A DNA stretch of 64,000 bases, taken from assembly GCF_020564355.1 (NCBI RefSeq), contig NZ_JAJCRR010000006.1, forward strand, positions 1-64,000, read 5' to 3'. The DNA is from Lachnospira pectinoschiza (GTDB taxonomy: Bacteria > Bacillota > Clostridia > Lachnospirales > Lachnospiraceae). This document shows, piece by piece, positions 1 through 9,600 of this stretch. Under the pieces are notes generated by a model. The model searched no databases. It saw only the letters and a program-made list of their open reading frames with translations, and had not been told where the DNA came from. Within the stretch, counting starts at the first letter, position 1. Each line of letters begins with the position of its first letter. The position numbers and the translations under genes were made by a program.

Positions 1-106
1 ATCCGATGCCAAGATTTTCAGCACATCCACGTACACCGAGATCTTTATGATCTTGATAATACTGGATTGCATCAAGTTTAAATTGTTTGTCATGTTGCGT
101 TGCCAT
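1..106 (-). CDS. IS3-family transposase OrfA-like, N-terminal part (runs off window)
   Basis: Read on the minus strand from ATG at 106-104, it begins MATQHDKQFKLDAIQYYQDH and continues with a helix-turn-helix-like stretch (LGVRGCAENLGIG). This matches the N-terminus of IS3/IS911-type OrfA DNA-binding subunits, which bind the element ends. A strong AGGAGG-type site lies 7-8 bases upstream of the start. Only about 35 codons are inside the window, so intactness cannot be judged. It borders the decayed mobile-element region to its right. Confidence 0.7.
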   Translation of the reverse strand, partial: MATQHDKQFKLDAIQYYQDHKDLGVRGCAENLGIG

Positions 107-297
107 ATGAGATCCTCCTTCAGCATAGCCCAATTTCTGAATGGATAGAAATGCAAATTGGAACATATCCCGGTAATTAATTAAATACATTAACTCTACG
201 GAGCGTAGAAACCGCAAAAATTCACCATATTCTACGTTGCGTGGGTGTGATTGGAAATAGGATTGAAGGATAATTAAGCCAGAAAGGAGGAAAGCAA

Positions 298-426
298 ATG
301 GATCAAATAAAAATTGGAAGATTTATAGCTGATGAGAGAAAGAGAAAAGGGTATACTCAAAAACAGCTTTCTGAAAAATTAGAAATCAGCGATAAAACAA
401 TTTCAAAATGGGAACGAGGTGTTTGA
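298..426 (+). pseudogene. Truncated XRE-family helix-turn-helix regulator
   Basis: ATG at 298 follows an AAAGGAGG site. The 42-residue product (MDQIKIGRFIADERKRKGYT... ending ISKWERGV) covers helices 1-4 of a Cro/C1-type DNA-binding domain and then stops. In full-length relatives KWERG is followed by a sequence like KGLPD and the rest of the domain plus a C-terminal part, all absent here. The gene has lost its 3' part, apparently by a deletion joining it to unrelated sequence at about 424. It is unlikely to bind DNA as it stands. Confidence 0.7.
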
Positions 427-713
427 GTTATAATAGGACCAAGTTAGATGAAACCCAGTAAAATCAAGGGGTTATGCCTAATTTAGTCCTTATTTTTATA
501 CCAATTTAGCGGTAGATAAGGCAGCGCTGTTATATCAAAACCGAAAATCCAAGTCAGTATCACAGATGTCCGCAATCAGTCTGAGAGTGAATCTGTGTGC
601 TTAGATTAGGTACAATTTTATATCAAAACATTTAGTGAGGACTAAATTAGCACTTGAGATGGAATATTCCATCAGCTGGTTTGGTCCTCTTTTTATTTGA
701 GAGGAGTGGTCGA
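427..713. other. Non-coding junction region with a 13-bp inverted repeat
   Basis: No convincing gene is visible. A perfect 13-bp inverted repeat (CTAATTTAGTCCT at 478-490, AGGACTAAATTAG at 638-650) encloses about 147 bp. It could be the ends of a small decayed insertion or a long-range hairpin in the leader of the next gene. No transposase reading frame lies between the arms. Confidence 0.35.
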
Positions 714-893
714 ATGGGCAAAGTGTTAATTTGGTTCGTAATCATTATTAGTACAGTGGTTCTCTACTGTCTTATGAAAGTTAAGGCAGAGAGTGATGAA
801 CTGTATGAGAAATTAATGAGAAAGCATTTTTATGGCAGGTCTGATGATATTCCTGCATCTGACCAAACTAAGCACTTGAAAGGGTGTGGGTAA
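714..893 (+). CDS. Small single-pass membrane protein, unknown function
   Basis: The start is placed at ATG 714, with a GAGGAG site at 701-706, giving 59 residues (MGKVLIWFVIIISTVVLYCL...). One hydrophobic helix (about residues 3-20) is followed by a charged tail (KVKAESDELYEKLMRKHF). A longer in-frame reading back to 654 lacks a ribosome site. It lies just upstream of the ParM-like gene, so it may have belonged to the same element-borne operon. I do not recognise the family. Confidence 0.5.
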   Translation: MGKVLIWFVIIISTVVLYCLMKVKAESDELYEKLMRKHFYGRSDDIPASDQTKHLKGCG

Positions 894-951
894 TTATATG
901 AAATTTTGCAAAACAATAATGCAGACAATACAGAAAAGGAGTGAAAGGAAC

Positions 952-1728
952 ATGAATAACAAGTTAGAAGTAATCGGCATTGATCATGGCTGGTCAATGA
1001 TGAAAACAATCTCTCAGGTATTTGTCACAGGTGTTAAGGAGATTACAACAACTCCGGCACTTTTCGGCGATGTACTTGAGTATGAAGGAAAGTTCTATAA
1101 GGTTGGAACTGTGAGGCAGGAAGTAAAGGATACCAAGGTCGAAGATGACAGCTTTTATCTTCTCACTCTTGCAGCAGTTGCTAAGGAACTTAAAAGAAGA
1201 GGTCTTGCAGAGGCAAAGGTATTCCTTGCTGTAGGACTTCCGCTTACAAGGTTTGGAGCAGAGAAGAATGATTTTATCAAGTACCTGACAAAGAATAAGC
1301 GTGTAAGCTTCAAATATGAGAATGAGTCATATCATATTGAAATTGATGATGTGGCAGTATTTCCTCAGTGCTATGCAGCAGTAGTGGACAAGATTCCTGC
1401 TATGGCAAAGAAAACACTGATAGTAGATATTGGAAGCTGGACAATCGACATTATGCCGGTAATCAACAAGTCTCCGGATGAATCAAAGTGTGTGACGATT
1501 CCCAAAGGTCTTATTACCTGTATGTGTTCTATCAATGAGCAGTGTGTAAGACAGCTTAACGGAGAGGTAGACGAGTCAGAGATACAGAACATCATGCGAT
1601 ATGGCAGGTCAGATATTGATGATGAATACTTTGCCATTATTAAGGCAGAGATAGAGGATTTTGTTGATAAGGTATATAACTCAATCCGTGAGTTTGGGTA
1701 TAACTTAAAGACTATCCGTCAAAGGTAG
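952..1728 (+). pseudogene. ParM/StbA-like actin-type plasmid segregation protein, C-terminally truncated
   Basis: The start is ATG 952 after GAAAGGAA. The product has the actin-fold features of ParM/StbA-like proteins: an N-terminal phosphate loop (IGIDHGWSMMKT), a central AVGLPLTRFG segment and a second phosphate-binding strand (TLIVDIGSWTIDIM, about residues 156-169). Such proteins polymerise with ATP to move plasmid or element copies apart. The frame is open to YNSIREFGYNLKT at about 1713 and then runs into foreign sequence and a stop. The final subdomain, including the adenine-binding glycine-rich loop, is missing, so it is probably non-functional. The join leads directly into the adhesin remnant. 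Confidence 0.72.
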
Positions 1729-3643
1729 AGCATACTTCATTCTTTACTGATGAGGACGGAGATTTAATCTTACCGGAGGCACTGAAAATCGGTAACTACC
1801 GCATTGAGGAAGTGTCTGCACCATTTGGATATGTTGTAAATGATAAGTATGTCAACATCTTTGTTGATACTGACACAGCATTTGAGACAGATGGTGATAC
1901 AAATGATGCAATCATTATTGTGGAATATTCCGATGCCCCTGCAGTCGGAGAGCTGACTGTAGAAAAGAAGGGCGAGGTACTTGACGGATTCAAGGGTGGA
2001 CTCCTTGCAAGCTCATATGAGAAAGAGTTTGTTTATAAGGAAGGCTCACTTGCCGGAGCAAAAATCAAAGTTTATGCTGCCGAGGATATTTACACAGCAG
2101 ACAACCAGAAGGATGCAGACGGAAACCGCATTAAGTATTACAGCAAGGGGAGACCTTGTGACAACTCTTACAACTGGCAAGGATGGAAAGGCAACAGCTA
2201 AGAATCTTCCTCTTGGACAGTACAGGGTTGTGGAAGTGGAAGCTCCATACGGATATGTATTAAATACGAATGGGCAGAAAGTGACATTCACATATGTGGA
2301 TGATAAGACACCTGTTATCAAGGAAAGCCTTACTTTCTCAGATGACAGACAGAAGCTTGATATGTCAGTGACTAAGCTTGATGCAGAAGATAACACACCT
2401 ATTGCAGGTGCAGTATTTGGTCTTTATGCAGACGAGGATATCAAGAATGTTGCTGGCAAGGTAATTATCGAGAAAGGCACACTTCTTGAGAAGGCAACAT
2501 CTGATGAGAATGGAAAGATTGCTTTTGTTAAGGATTATCCATTTGCAAAATATGTTGCAAGGGAGCTTGTAAAGCCTGCCGGATATGTGACAAATGAGGA
2601 AGCAGTAAACTTTGATACAAAATATCAGGGACAGGATGTTAAGGCTGCTGTATATAACAGCGAGTATAAAAACACTCCAACAACCTTTGAGTTTACAAAG
2701 ACAGATATCACAAGCGGTGCAGAGCTTACAGGTGCAACACTTACTGTACTTGATAAGGATGGAAATGTGGTAGACACATGGACATCTGATGCTAAGGAAG
2801 CACATGTGATCAAGAGACTTGTAGTTGGCGAGATTTACACACTTCGTGAGGAATTTGCTCCTTACGGATATCTTAATGCAACAGATATCCAGTTTACAGT
2901 AGAGGATACAGGCAAAGTGCAGCATGTAGAGATGAAGGATGAAGTTCCTACAGGTTCCATTGTCATCAATAAGGACGGCGAATTTGTAACAGATACTACT
3001 CTTATGAAGGGTTACTGGTACGACTTTATCTTCAATTTCTTCAAGGACAGCCTTGCAGGAGTAACTTTTGATGTATATGCAAAAGAGGATATCGTAAGTG
3101 CCGACGGACTTGATACTGTATATCATAAGGCAGGAGACAAGGTGGCAACCATCGTGACAAATGATAAGGGTATCGCAAGAATTGATGACCTTCCACTTGG
3201 CAAGTATTATCTTGTTGAGACAAAGACAATTGATGGATTTGTATTAGATGATACACCGATTGAGGCAGACCTTTCTTATATCGACCAGAACACAAAGGTT
3301 GTATTTGCAGGAATGGATGTGACAAATGAGCGTCAGAAAGTGCAGATTACTGTAACCAAGACTGATTCAGAGACTAAGGAAGCACTTGAAGGAGCAGTAT
3401 TCGGCTTATTTGCGAAAGAAGATATCGTGAACAAAGATGGCAAGGTAATCGTAAAAGCTGATAAACAGATTGAGAGAACAGTAACAGGCAACTCTTAAGC
3501 TTATCAATGTACCGACAGAGCCTAAGCTTCCACAGACAGGCGACAATGCAAATCCGCTTCTTTATCTTGGAATTGGTGCACTTGCACTTATTACAGGTGT
3601 TGGAGTAGGACTTCGTGGAAGAAAGAAAAAGAATAAACAGTAA
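1713..3643 (+). pseudogene. LPXTG-anchored Cna-B repeat adhesin (SpaA-type), multiply broken
   Basis: Conceptual translation shows at least four Cna-B/SpaA-like isopeptide domains (repeated patterns such as GAVFGLYADEDI, LPLGKYYLVETKTIDGF, NYRIEEVSAPFGYV) and a C-terminal sorting signal (LPQTGDN, one hydrophobic helix, then RGRKKKNKQ). The gene is not intact. Its 5' end is fused to the ParM-like remnant at about 1713. A one-base insertion near 2150 shifts frame (…YYSKG to DLVTTLTTG…). Near 3488 the last Cna-B domain is cut short and the frame shifts again before the sorting signal. Intact relatives are sortase-linked surface proteins that bind host matrix or partner cells, and they are often carried by conjugative elements. 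No sortase gene is visible nearby. Confidence 0.8.
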
Positions 3644-3713
3644 CAATTAACCTTGCGGGGAATGTAAGCCAGTGACTTATGTTCCCTGCTTTTTTTGATT
3701 TGGAGGACAAACA

Positions 3714-4061
3714 GTGGTAGGAGAAAGAATCAGATATTACAGAAAACGACAAAAAATGACATTCAGGGAACTGGGCGAGAAAAGTGGTTTTGAAAATAGA
3801 GGTGATGTAAGAATTGCCCAATACGAAAATGGTTCAAGAGTTCCAAGGACGGGAACGTTGAACAGGATTGCAAAGGCACTTGGCATTCCGCCGGAAGAAT
3901 TATTCTGTGAGGACTGTAGAAAGTGCATGTTTCTCAAGAATTATTACAGAAAGAAAAGAAAATCTCATACCACTTTTGATATGGGAATCGAAGAAGACAA
4001 CAGTTACAGAGAACACAAAAATCCCGAGGATGAAGGGATTTTGTATGACAATTTAGATTAA
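3714..4061 (+). CDS. XRE-family transcriptional regulator
   Basis: The start codon is GTG 3714, with GGAGG at 3702-3706. The 115-residue product has an N-terminal helix-turn-helix (IRYYRKRQKMTFRELGEKSGF...RIAQYENGSRVPR, residues 5-45) and then a cysteine pair (CEDCRKC, about residues 64-70). The acidic C-terminal tail has no recognised domain. Spacing to the next gene is 14 bp with a shared AAGGAGG site, so the two probably formed an operon. It appears intact, unlike most of its neighbours. Confidence 0.75.
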   Translation: MVGERIRYYRKRQKMTFRELGEKSGFENRGDVRIAQYENGSRVPRTGTLNRIAKALGIPPEELFCEDCRKCMFLKNYYRKKRKSHTTFDMGIEEDNSYREHKNPEDEGILYDNLD

Positions 4062-4075
4062 GGAGGAACCGTAAT

Positions 4076-4306
4076 ATGATGAATTACGAGATTTTTAAGG
4101 AAGTAGTAAAAGAAAAGTTTATGGATTATATGCCTGAGAAGTTCAAAGGAATGGAGCTTGTGGCAGAACCCGTGGAAAAGGTGAATGTGACTCTTGATGG
4201 CATCATCTTACGAGAGGAAGGCAGGAATATTTCGCCTACGATTTATATCAATGACATGTATAAGAAGTATCAGGACTGTGGTGATCTTGAGGTGTCACAT
4301 CATTGA
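4076..4306 (+). pseudogene. DUF5688-family protein, N-terminal fragment
   Basis: It starts at ATG 4076 (alternative 4079) with AAGGAGG at 4060-4066. The 76 residues match the N-terminal part of DUF5688 proteins (MNYEIFKEVVKEKFMDYMPEKF...TIYINDMYKKYQDCGDLE). The frame then ends abruptly in VSHH where relatives continue for 200 or more residues. DUF5688 has no known biochemical role and is common on mobile elements of gut Clostridia. The fragment is taken to be a deletion product. Confidence 0.65.
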
Positions 4307-4502
4307 CAAATGTACATCGCCATGATACGATTTGAGAAATATATATATTTTTTGTCGGAAGTGTGGATTTTTTTGTCGGATACTTTTCTAAAATAAATAA
4401 GCTATTACATCTTTATGAAGGTGTTTCAGCATTTGGCACAAGGGGTTATCGCAGAAAGACCTATTTTTTGCAATAACTCAAGTAGAAATGAGGTGAATAT
4501 CG

Positions 4503-4622
4503 ATGATGCAGCAATTGTATAAATTGACATATGTCAAAAATGGGGGGAGAAGCCTACTGACCGTGAATGACGCTCAGGAGAGAATGACAAAAGGAGGACT
4601 TTATGAATATTATCAAACATAA
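4503..4622 (+). other. Possible 39-codon leader ORF overlapping the M64 protease start
   Basis: An ATG ATG start at 4503 follows ATGAGGTGAATATCG. The frame (MMQQLYKLTYVKNGG... ending YEYYQT) runs 20 bases into the protease gene. The length and the overlap would allow translational coupling. There is no family recognition, so it may be chance. The rest of 4307-4602 is AT-rich and shows two copies of TTTTTTGTCGGA-like sequence (around 4348-4380) but no gene. Confidence 0.25.
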
Positions 4623-7600
4623 ATATGGCAAACGAACGGTATTTCTGCTGCTTGCGGTAATTTTGGTGCTATGCCCTTTGCAGGTTAGGGCGGCAGATAA
4701 CAAGCCAACCATCGAAATTGGTAACTACATTCAGATGGGTACTTATGGGGGAGTGCCAATTGTGTGGCGTTGTGTAGCGAAGGATAGCAATGGGCCATTG
4801 ATGCTTTCGGATAGAGTATTGTGTGATTACATGCCCTATGATGCAAAAACCAACAAAAATGCCGAAACAGGCTCGCACCGGCGCAATAGCTGGAGAGATA
4901 ATTTTGGTTCTAACCACTGGAGAGACAGCAACATACGTTCTTGGCTCAATTCCAACGCTGAAGCAGGAAAAGTGAAATGGCTTTGCGGAAATCCGCCAAC
5001 AGAGGATTCTGTCTATCCTAAAACGGCAGCATATGACCAAAAGGAGGGCTTCCTTCGCAGCTTTCGTTCGGATGAGCTGGGAGCGATTCGAACGGTGAAG
5101 CAGCGTTCTATCGTTTCCCATCCGGAGTATACGGCAGGTTATATCGACGCAGCCGGTGTTGATCTTCCCTATAACACCACAATTGATACGGTAGCGGATG
5201 GGTATGACAGTGCCCATTATGAATATATTTGGGATAGAGTTTTTCTGCTGGATGTTCAGCAGCTCAAAACGGTTAATGATAACCTGAACGGCTACCATAT
5301 CGCAAAAAACAGAAGCGGTGTAGCATGGAACTATTGGCTGCGTACACCGATTACAACCTGTAACCATGATATGCGATTTGTGACCCCTCAAGGGAATATT
5401 TTGCGTGACGCACCCTATAAGGGATATTACGGCGTTCGTCCTGCCTTCTATCTGAATACGGAAAATTACACCGTATCATCCGGCACAGGACAGAGCGCAC
5501 AGGACCCCTATGTTGTTTCCGCACCGGATGCGCCGGATGACAGCATTGGCATATCCGGCGCTGTGCGAGAGGATGTGAATGGTGACTGGAATGTGAACAC
5601 GGATGAGTATCTACAGCTGGAGATGAGTACCCTCTACACTGAGGATCCTGCATATGCAAATGTAACCGTACCGGTGTATACAATCCAGAAGCCTCGCAGC
5701 GATAAGGAGAACATGGTGATTGTGTACTGCGCCGAGGGCTACACCAAAAGCCAGCAAAAGCAGTTTGTCGAGGATGTAAAAAAGCTGTGGGGGGAGGTAT
5801 TGCAGATAGAGCCATATCGCAGCATGGCGGATCGCTTTAATGTCTATGCACTCTGCACGGCATCGGTGGATGGCTATGGCGGTACCAGCACATTTTTTGC
5901 TGCGACCGCCAAAGGAGGAATTTCTACTAACAAAGGGAACTGGCGCAACCATGTTTTGGAGCGCATCATAGGCCCTGCGTTTATCGAGAAGATTCATGAC
6001 GCACATATTCCTAATGAAACGCATCCAAACGAAAACACGATGGATCATAATTATAGACAGTATGATTATGTGTATGAAAATATCAACCAATTCGTTGTGT
6101 TGGCGAATAGCGGTGAGTATTTCGGTGGCTCTCATGATAATAAACAATATGGTATTCACTATATTGTTGCGTCAGCGAGAAACGCATATTCTGCGTTTAC
6201 CCAGCGGCATGAACTGGGACACGGTCTGTTCCATCTGGGAGATGAATATAATTATAGCACTGTTCCTGTAGGTGAGTGGAATTACACTACATCACTGAAT
6301 ATGACTGCAACAAAAGATCCCACGAAAGTGAAGTGGAGGCAGCTGCTTGGCTTCCGTAATACCTATACCTGCCCGCATCTTGACTACTATCCTTATACCT
6401 ATAATTCCAGCAGGGATTGTCTGATGCGAGAGACCTTTCAGAATGATTTTTGCGATGTGTGCAAGCTACAGGGCATAAAGGTCATGAGTCAGCTCATTAC
6501 AAATCCCCCTGCGCTTTATGTGGCTGTTCCTGAGGTGAAAAAGTATATCGGCGATTACAGAAATCCCACAAAAGATCCTTCTGCCTTTGAGGCAGCGAAT
6601 TCCTCCGCATATGCGAGCTATCAAAATGACAGGAATAGCCGTCTATTAAGCGGCGGCAGTAAAAACAGCTTTGATTATAGCAGCATGAAGGGGCAGCAGG
6701 TTGAGCTGCGCACCATTATACAAAATCTTTCGAATACCCAAGCGAAGACTGTGACCCTGCGCCTGTGGGTGGAACATTCCAACGGCGAAAAAGCGGTCAC
6801 GACAGATGGGGAGCAGGTTTTCACTACGCAGGAGTTTGACATCCCTGTTTGGAAAGAGAAAAGCAAATTCTGGACAAAGGGTGCGTTGGATTACGAGGGC
6901 AGCGACTTTAATTCCGGCCTTGTCAACTGCTCTCTGGTTTACACGATTCCGGAGAATGCCATTCTGCAATCCGGCGATACCATCGGCTTTGAGATTGTAG
7001 ATCATGCGACAGGCGAGGTATTGGCTGATGATGATACGGAGCAGCAGCGCTATGTCAATGTCACCATCCAATATCAGCTGGAGGATGGCACAGATGTTCC
7101 AAACACCATGCCGACTACCTTTACTGTTCCGGTAGGCAAAAAGGTTGATTGGCAGCCGCCGCAGGAACTGCACGGCTACACTTTTGTTAAAGCGGAGGGG
7201 ATGGAAAATGCTGTCCCGAACAGTGGTATGACGATTCGTTATATTTATAAAAGGTCTGAGGAACGCCCCGAGCCGCCGGTGACAAAAAATTATACGGTGC
7301 AATACAATTGGGGCTCTGTATTCCCGACAGGCGCAACGCTGCCGCTAAATAGCAGCTCCTATTCGAGTGTGCAACAGGCGAAGGCGGCTGTGGATAAGAA
7401 ATATACCTCCACAACACGCATTCAGGCACAAAAGGATGGTAAAAACGGCACATGGGCTTTTTCGGGCTGGGATGCCGGCAACCTAAACGGCACAACCGTG
7501 GTATTCCGTGGAAGTTGGAGTTTTACGGCGGATACAGCGCCGATAACGCCTCCGAGCGGTACAGCAAGCTACAAGATTACCGCAACGGCAGGTATCGGTG

Positions 7601-9162
7601 GAACAATCTCTCCCGGTGGCACGACAACGGTATCTGCCGCAGGTCAGCTTACATATACAATCAAGGCGAACGAAGGATATTATATTGCGGACGTAAAGGT
7701 GGATGGTTCGGAAGTGACAGCGACCACAAGCTACACCTTTAGTGATGTGAATACTGATCACACCATAGAAGTTACCTTTAAACAGGAAAGCCAGACACCG
7801 GATGTGCCGGATGTGATTGCACCAAGCATAACCACACAGCCTGGCAATGCGACAGTGAAGGTAGGTGAGACTGCGTCCTTTACCATAGCAGCAAGCGGTA
7901 CAGATCTTACCTATCAGTGGCAGATAGACAGAAATGATGGGAAAGGATGGGTAAACATTGACGGTGCAACGGCAACGAGCTATACCACATCCACAGTCAA
8001 TATAAGCTGCAACGGATTTAAGTATAAGTGTGTTGTTTCAAACAGCGCAGGAAACGTAGAGAGTAATTCTGCAACATTGACCGTACAGGATGCGGGCATA
8101 ACGCCTCCGAGCGGTACAGCAAGCTACAAGATTACCGCAACGGCAGGTATCGGTGGAACAATCTCTCCCGGTGGCACGACAACGGTATCTGCCGCAGGTC
8201 AGCTTACATATACAATCAAGGCAAACGAAGGATATTATATTGCGGACGTAAAGGTGGATGGTTCGGAAGTGACAGCAACCACAAGCTACACCTTTAGTGA
8301 TGTGAATACTGATCACACCATAGAAGTTACCTTTAAACAGGAAAGCCAGACACCGGATGTGCCGGATGTGATTGCACCAAGCATAACCACACAGCCTGGC
8401 AATGCGACAGTGAAGGTAGGTGAGACTGCGTCCTTTACCATAGCAGCAAGCGGTACAGATCTTACCTATCAGTGGCAGATAGACAGAAATGATGGGAAAG
8501 GATGGGTAAACATTGACGGTGCAACGGTAACGAGCTATACCACATCCACAGTCAATATAAGCTGCAACGGATTTAAGTATAAGTGTGTTGTTTCAAACAG
8601 CGCAGGAAACGTAGAGAGTAATTCCGCAACATTGACCGTACAGGATGCGGGCGGTTCCGATAATCCTGACACACCGAATAACACCTATCAGATTATTGAT
8701 GGAGCAAACAATAGTTGGACGCATGACAGTGATGGTAATATCACCATCCGGGGTAACGGAGACTTCTCCAAGTTTACCGGAGTTAAGGTGGACGGAAATT
8801 TGATAGACAAGAGCAACTACACTGCAAAGGAAGGCTCTACCATTATCACACTGAAAGCTTCCTACCTGAATACACTTTCGGCAGGAACCCATACAGTTGA
8901 AATCCTGTGGACGGATGGTTCTGCAAGCACCACATTTACCATCAAAGCAAATACCTCTGATAACAGTAATAACAACCAGAATGATAACAACAATAGCGAT
9001 TCCTCTGATGACAAGCCATCGAGTGGAACTGATAAGAAGGATGTGACTGCACCTAAAACCGGGGACAACACACCGAGTGTATGGCTGTTTATACTATTAA
9101 TTCTTTCCGGAACGGGATTGATTATTACCGTAAAGAAACGCAGAGAAAATTTGAATTCATAG
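4603..9162 (+). CDS. Secreted, wall-anchored M64-family metallopeptidase (IgA-protease type)
   Basis: The start is ATG 4603 with AAAAGGAGG upstream. The 1,519 residues comprise a signal peptide (about 1-30, ending VRAAD); a DUF6273-like module (about 38-290: GNYIQMG..., WLRTP..., YGVRPAFYLN); the M64 peptidase domain with zinc motif HELGH at 536-540 followed by LGDEY (545-549); a MucBP-like stretch (about 805-880); a SHIRT-like domain (about 890-970); two copies of a 185-residue unit, each an InlB-type bacterial repeat plus an Ig-like domain (981-1165 and 1166-1350); an Asn/Ser-rich linker; and a C-terminal APKTGD signal (1483-1488), one helix and KKRREN. M64 enzymes such as that of Thomasclavelia ramosa cleave host IgA. 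Substrate here is inferred. The APKTG variant suggests sortase anchoring. It appears intact. Confidence 0.88.
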   Translation: MNIIKHKYGKRTVFLLLAVILVLCPLQVRAADNKPTIEIGNYIQMGTYGGVPIVWRCVAKDSNGPLMLSDRVLCDYMPYDAKTNKNAETGSHRRNSWRDNFGSNHWRDSNIRSWLNSNAEAGKVKWLCGNPPTEDSVYPKTAAYDQKEGFLRSFRSDELGAIRTVKQRSIVSHPEYTAGYIDAAGVDLPYNTTIDTVADGYDSAHYEYIWDRVFLLDVQQLKTVNDNLNGYHIAKNRSGVAWNYWLRTPITTCNHDMRFVTPQGNILRDAPYKGYYGVRPAFYLNTENYTVSSGTGQSAQDPYVVSAPDAPDDSIGISGAVREDVNGDWNVNTDEYLQLEMSTLYTEDPAYANVTVPVYTIQKPRSDKENMVIVYCAEGYTKSQQKQFVEDVKKLWGEVLQIEPYRSMADRFNVYALCTASVDGYGGTSTFFAATAKGGISTNKGNWRNHVLERIIGPAFIEKIHDAHIPNETHPNENTMDHNYRQYDYVYENINQFVVLANSGEYFGGSHDNKQYGIHYIVASARNAYSAFTQRHELGHGLFHLGDEYNYSTVPVGEWNYTTSLNMTATKDPTKVKWRQLLGFRNTYTCPHLDYYPYTYNSSRDCLMRETFQNDFCDVCKLQGIKVMSQLITNPPALYVAVPEVKKYIGDYRNPTKDPSAFEAANSSAYASYQNDRNSRLLSGGSKNSFDYSSMKGQQVELRTIIQNLSNTQAKTVTLRLWVEHSNGEKAVTTDGEQVFTTQEFDIPVWKEKSKFWTKGALDYEGSDFNSGLVNCSLVYTIPENAILQSGDTIGFEIVDHATGEVLADDDTEQQRYVNVTIQYQLEDGTDVPNTMPTTFTVPVGKKVDWQPPQELHGYTFVKAEGMENAVPNSGMTIRYIYKRSEERPEPPVTKNYTVQYNWGSVFPTGATLPLNSSSYSSVQQAKAAVDKKYTSTTRIQAQKDGKNGTWAFSGWDAGNLNGTTVVFRGSWSFTADTAPITPPSGTASYKITATAGIGGTISPGGTTTVSAAGQLTYTIKANEGYYIADVKVDGSEVTATTSYTFSDVNTDHTIEVTFKQESQTPDVPDVIAPSITTQPGNATVKVGETASFTIAASGTDLTYQWQIDRNDGKGWVNIDGATATSYTTSTVNISCNGFKYKCVVSNSAGNVESNSATLTVQDAGITPPSGTASYKITATAGIGGTISPGGTTTVSAAGQLTYTIKANEGYYIADVKVDGSEVTATTSYTFSDVNTDHTIEVTFKQESQTPDVPDVIAPSITTQPGNATVKVGETASFTIAASGTDLTYQWQIDRNDGKGWVNIDGATVTSYTTSTVNISCNGFKYKCVVSNSAGNVESNSATLTVQDAGGSDNPDTPNNTYQIIDGANNSWTHDSDGNITIRGNGDFSKFTGVKVDGNLIDKSNYTAKEGSTIITLKASYLNTLSAGTHTVEILWTDGSASTTFTIKANTSDNSNNNQNDNNNSDSSDDKPSSGTDKKDVTAPKTGDNTPSVWLFILLILSGTGLIITVKKRRENLNS
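7543..8652 (+). repeat. 555-bp in-frame direct duplication inside the M64 protease gene
   Basis: Unit 1 is 7543-8097 and unit 2 is 8098-8652. They differ at only a handful of positions (for example GCGAAC/GCAAAC, GCGACC/GCAACC, GCAACG/GTAACG, TCTGCA/TCCGCA). Each encodes one bacterial-repeat plus one Ig-like domain (185 residues). Near identity at the DNA level, including silent sites, implies recent duplication or ongoing gene conversion, and copy number may vary between strains. Confidence 0.95.
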
Positions 9163-9203
9163 AAACGATAGTTAAAAAATGAAACGAGAAAATAACCATG
9201 GAG

Positions 9204-9233
9204 AAGGCGGGCATGTATGTCCGTCTTTTTTTC
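9204..9233 (+). terminator. Rho-independent terminator of the M64 protease gene
   Basis: A GC-rich stem (AAGGCGGGCAT pairing with ATGTCCGTCTT, with G-U pairs) is followed by a run of seven T. It lies about 40 bp after the protease stop codon. Confidence 0.8.
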
Positions 9234-9600
9234 AAAGAAAACACAACAGGGAGTGTACGCTGCGGAAGAGGTGAAAGAAAAGACACAGACGGAATCAAAG
9301 CAGAAGGCGTGTATGGGAATGGAAATGGAAATTTCTTCTCAATCAGGTAAATCTTAAAAATGCAATGCGCTCATTTGGAACATTTGTTTCTAAGATTGAT
9401 TGGTCGAAGTCAGATTCCTTAAGAGAACTGTTTAGACCATTTGAGCATCTTGGGACAGAAAAGATATATGCTTTATAGACATAAAAAGCAAGATTGAATA
9501 GCAACCCTCCCAAAGTTGTGCATTTGCAACCAATGTTTTCTTTACTTTCAGCCACCTGTAGGTATAATTTTGGGTATAAATTGAATTGGAGGTATTTATT
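9234..9600. other. Non-coding or relic stretch
   Basis: No supported gene. A 37-codon frame at 9365-9478 (MRSFGTFVSKIDWSKSDS...) has no ribosome site and no family I recognise. The last 40 bp hold the GGAGG site of the next gene. Confidence 0.4.

Noticed and set aside
2365..3126. Long antisense open frame opposite the adhesin repeats
   Set aside because: Cysteine-rich product with no ribosome site, fully opposite clear Cna-B coding; an effect of codon composition.
4669..8892. Several antisense open frames opposite the M64 gene
   Set aside because: No ribosome sites or recognisable domains; those at 7483-8316 simply mirror the 555-bp duplication.
9365..9478. 37-codon frame after the M64 terminator
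   Set aside because: No ribosome site and no family recognised; probably relic sequence.
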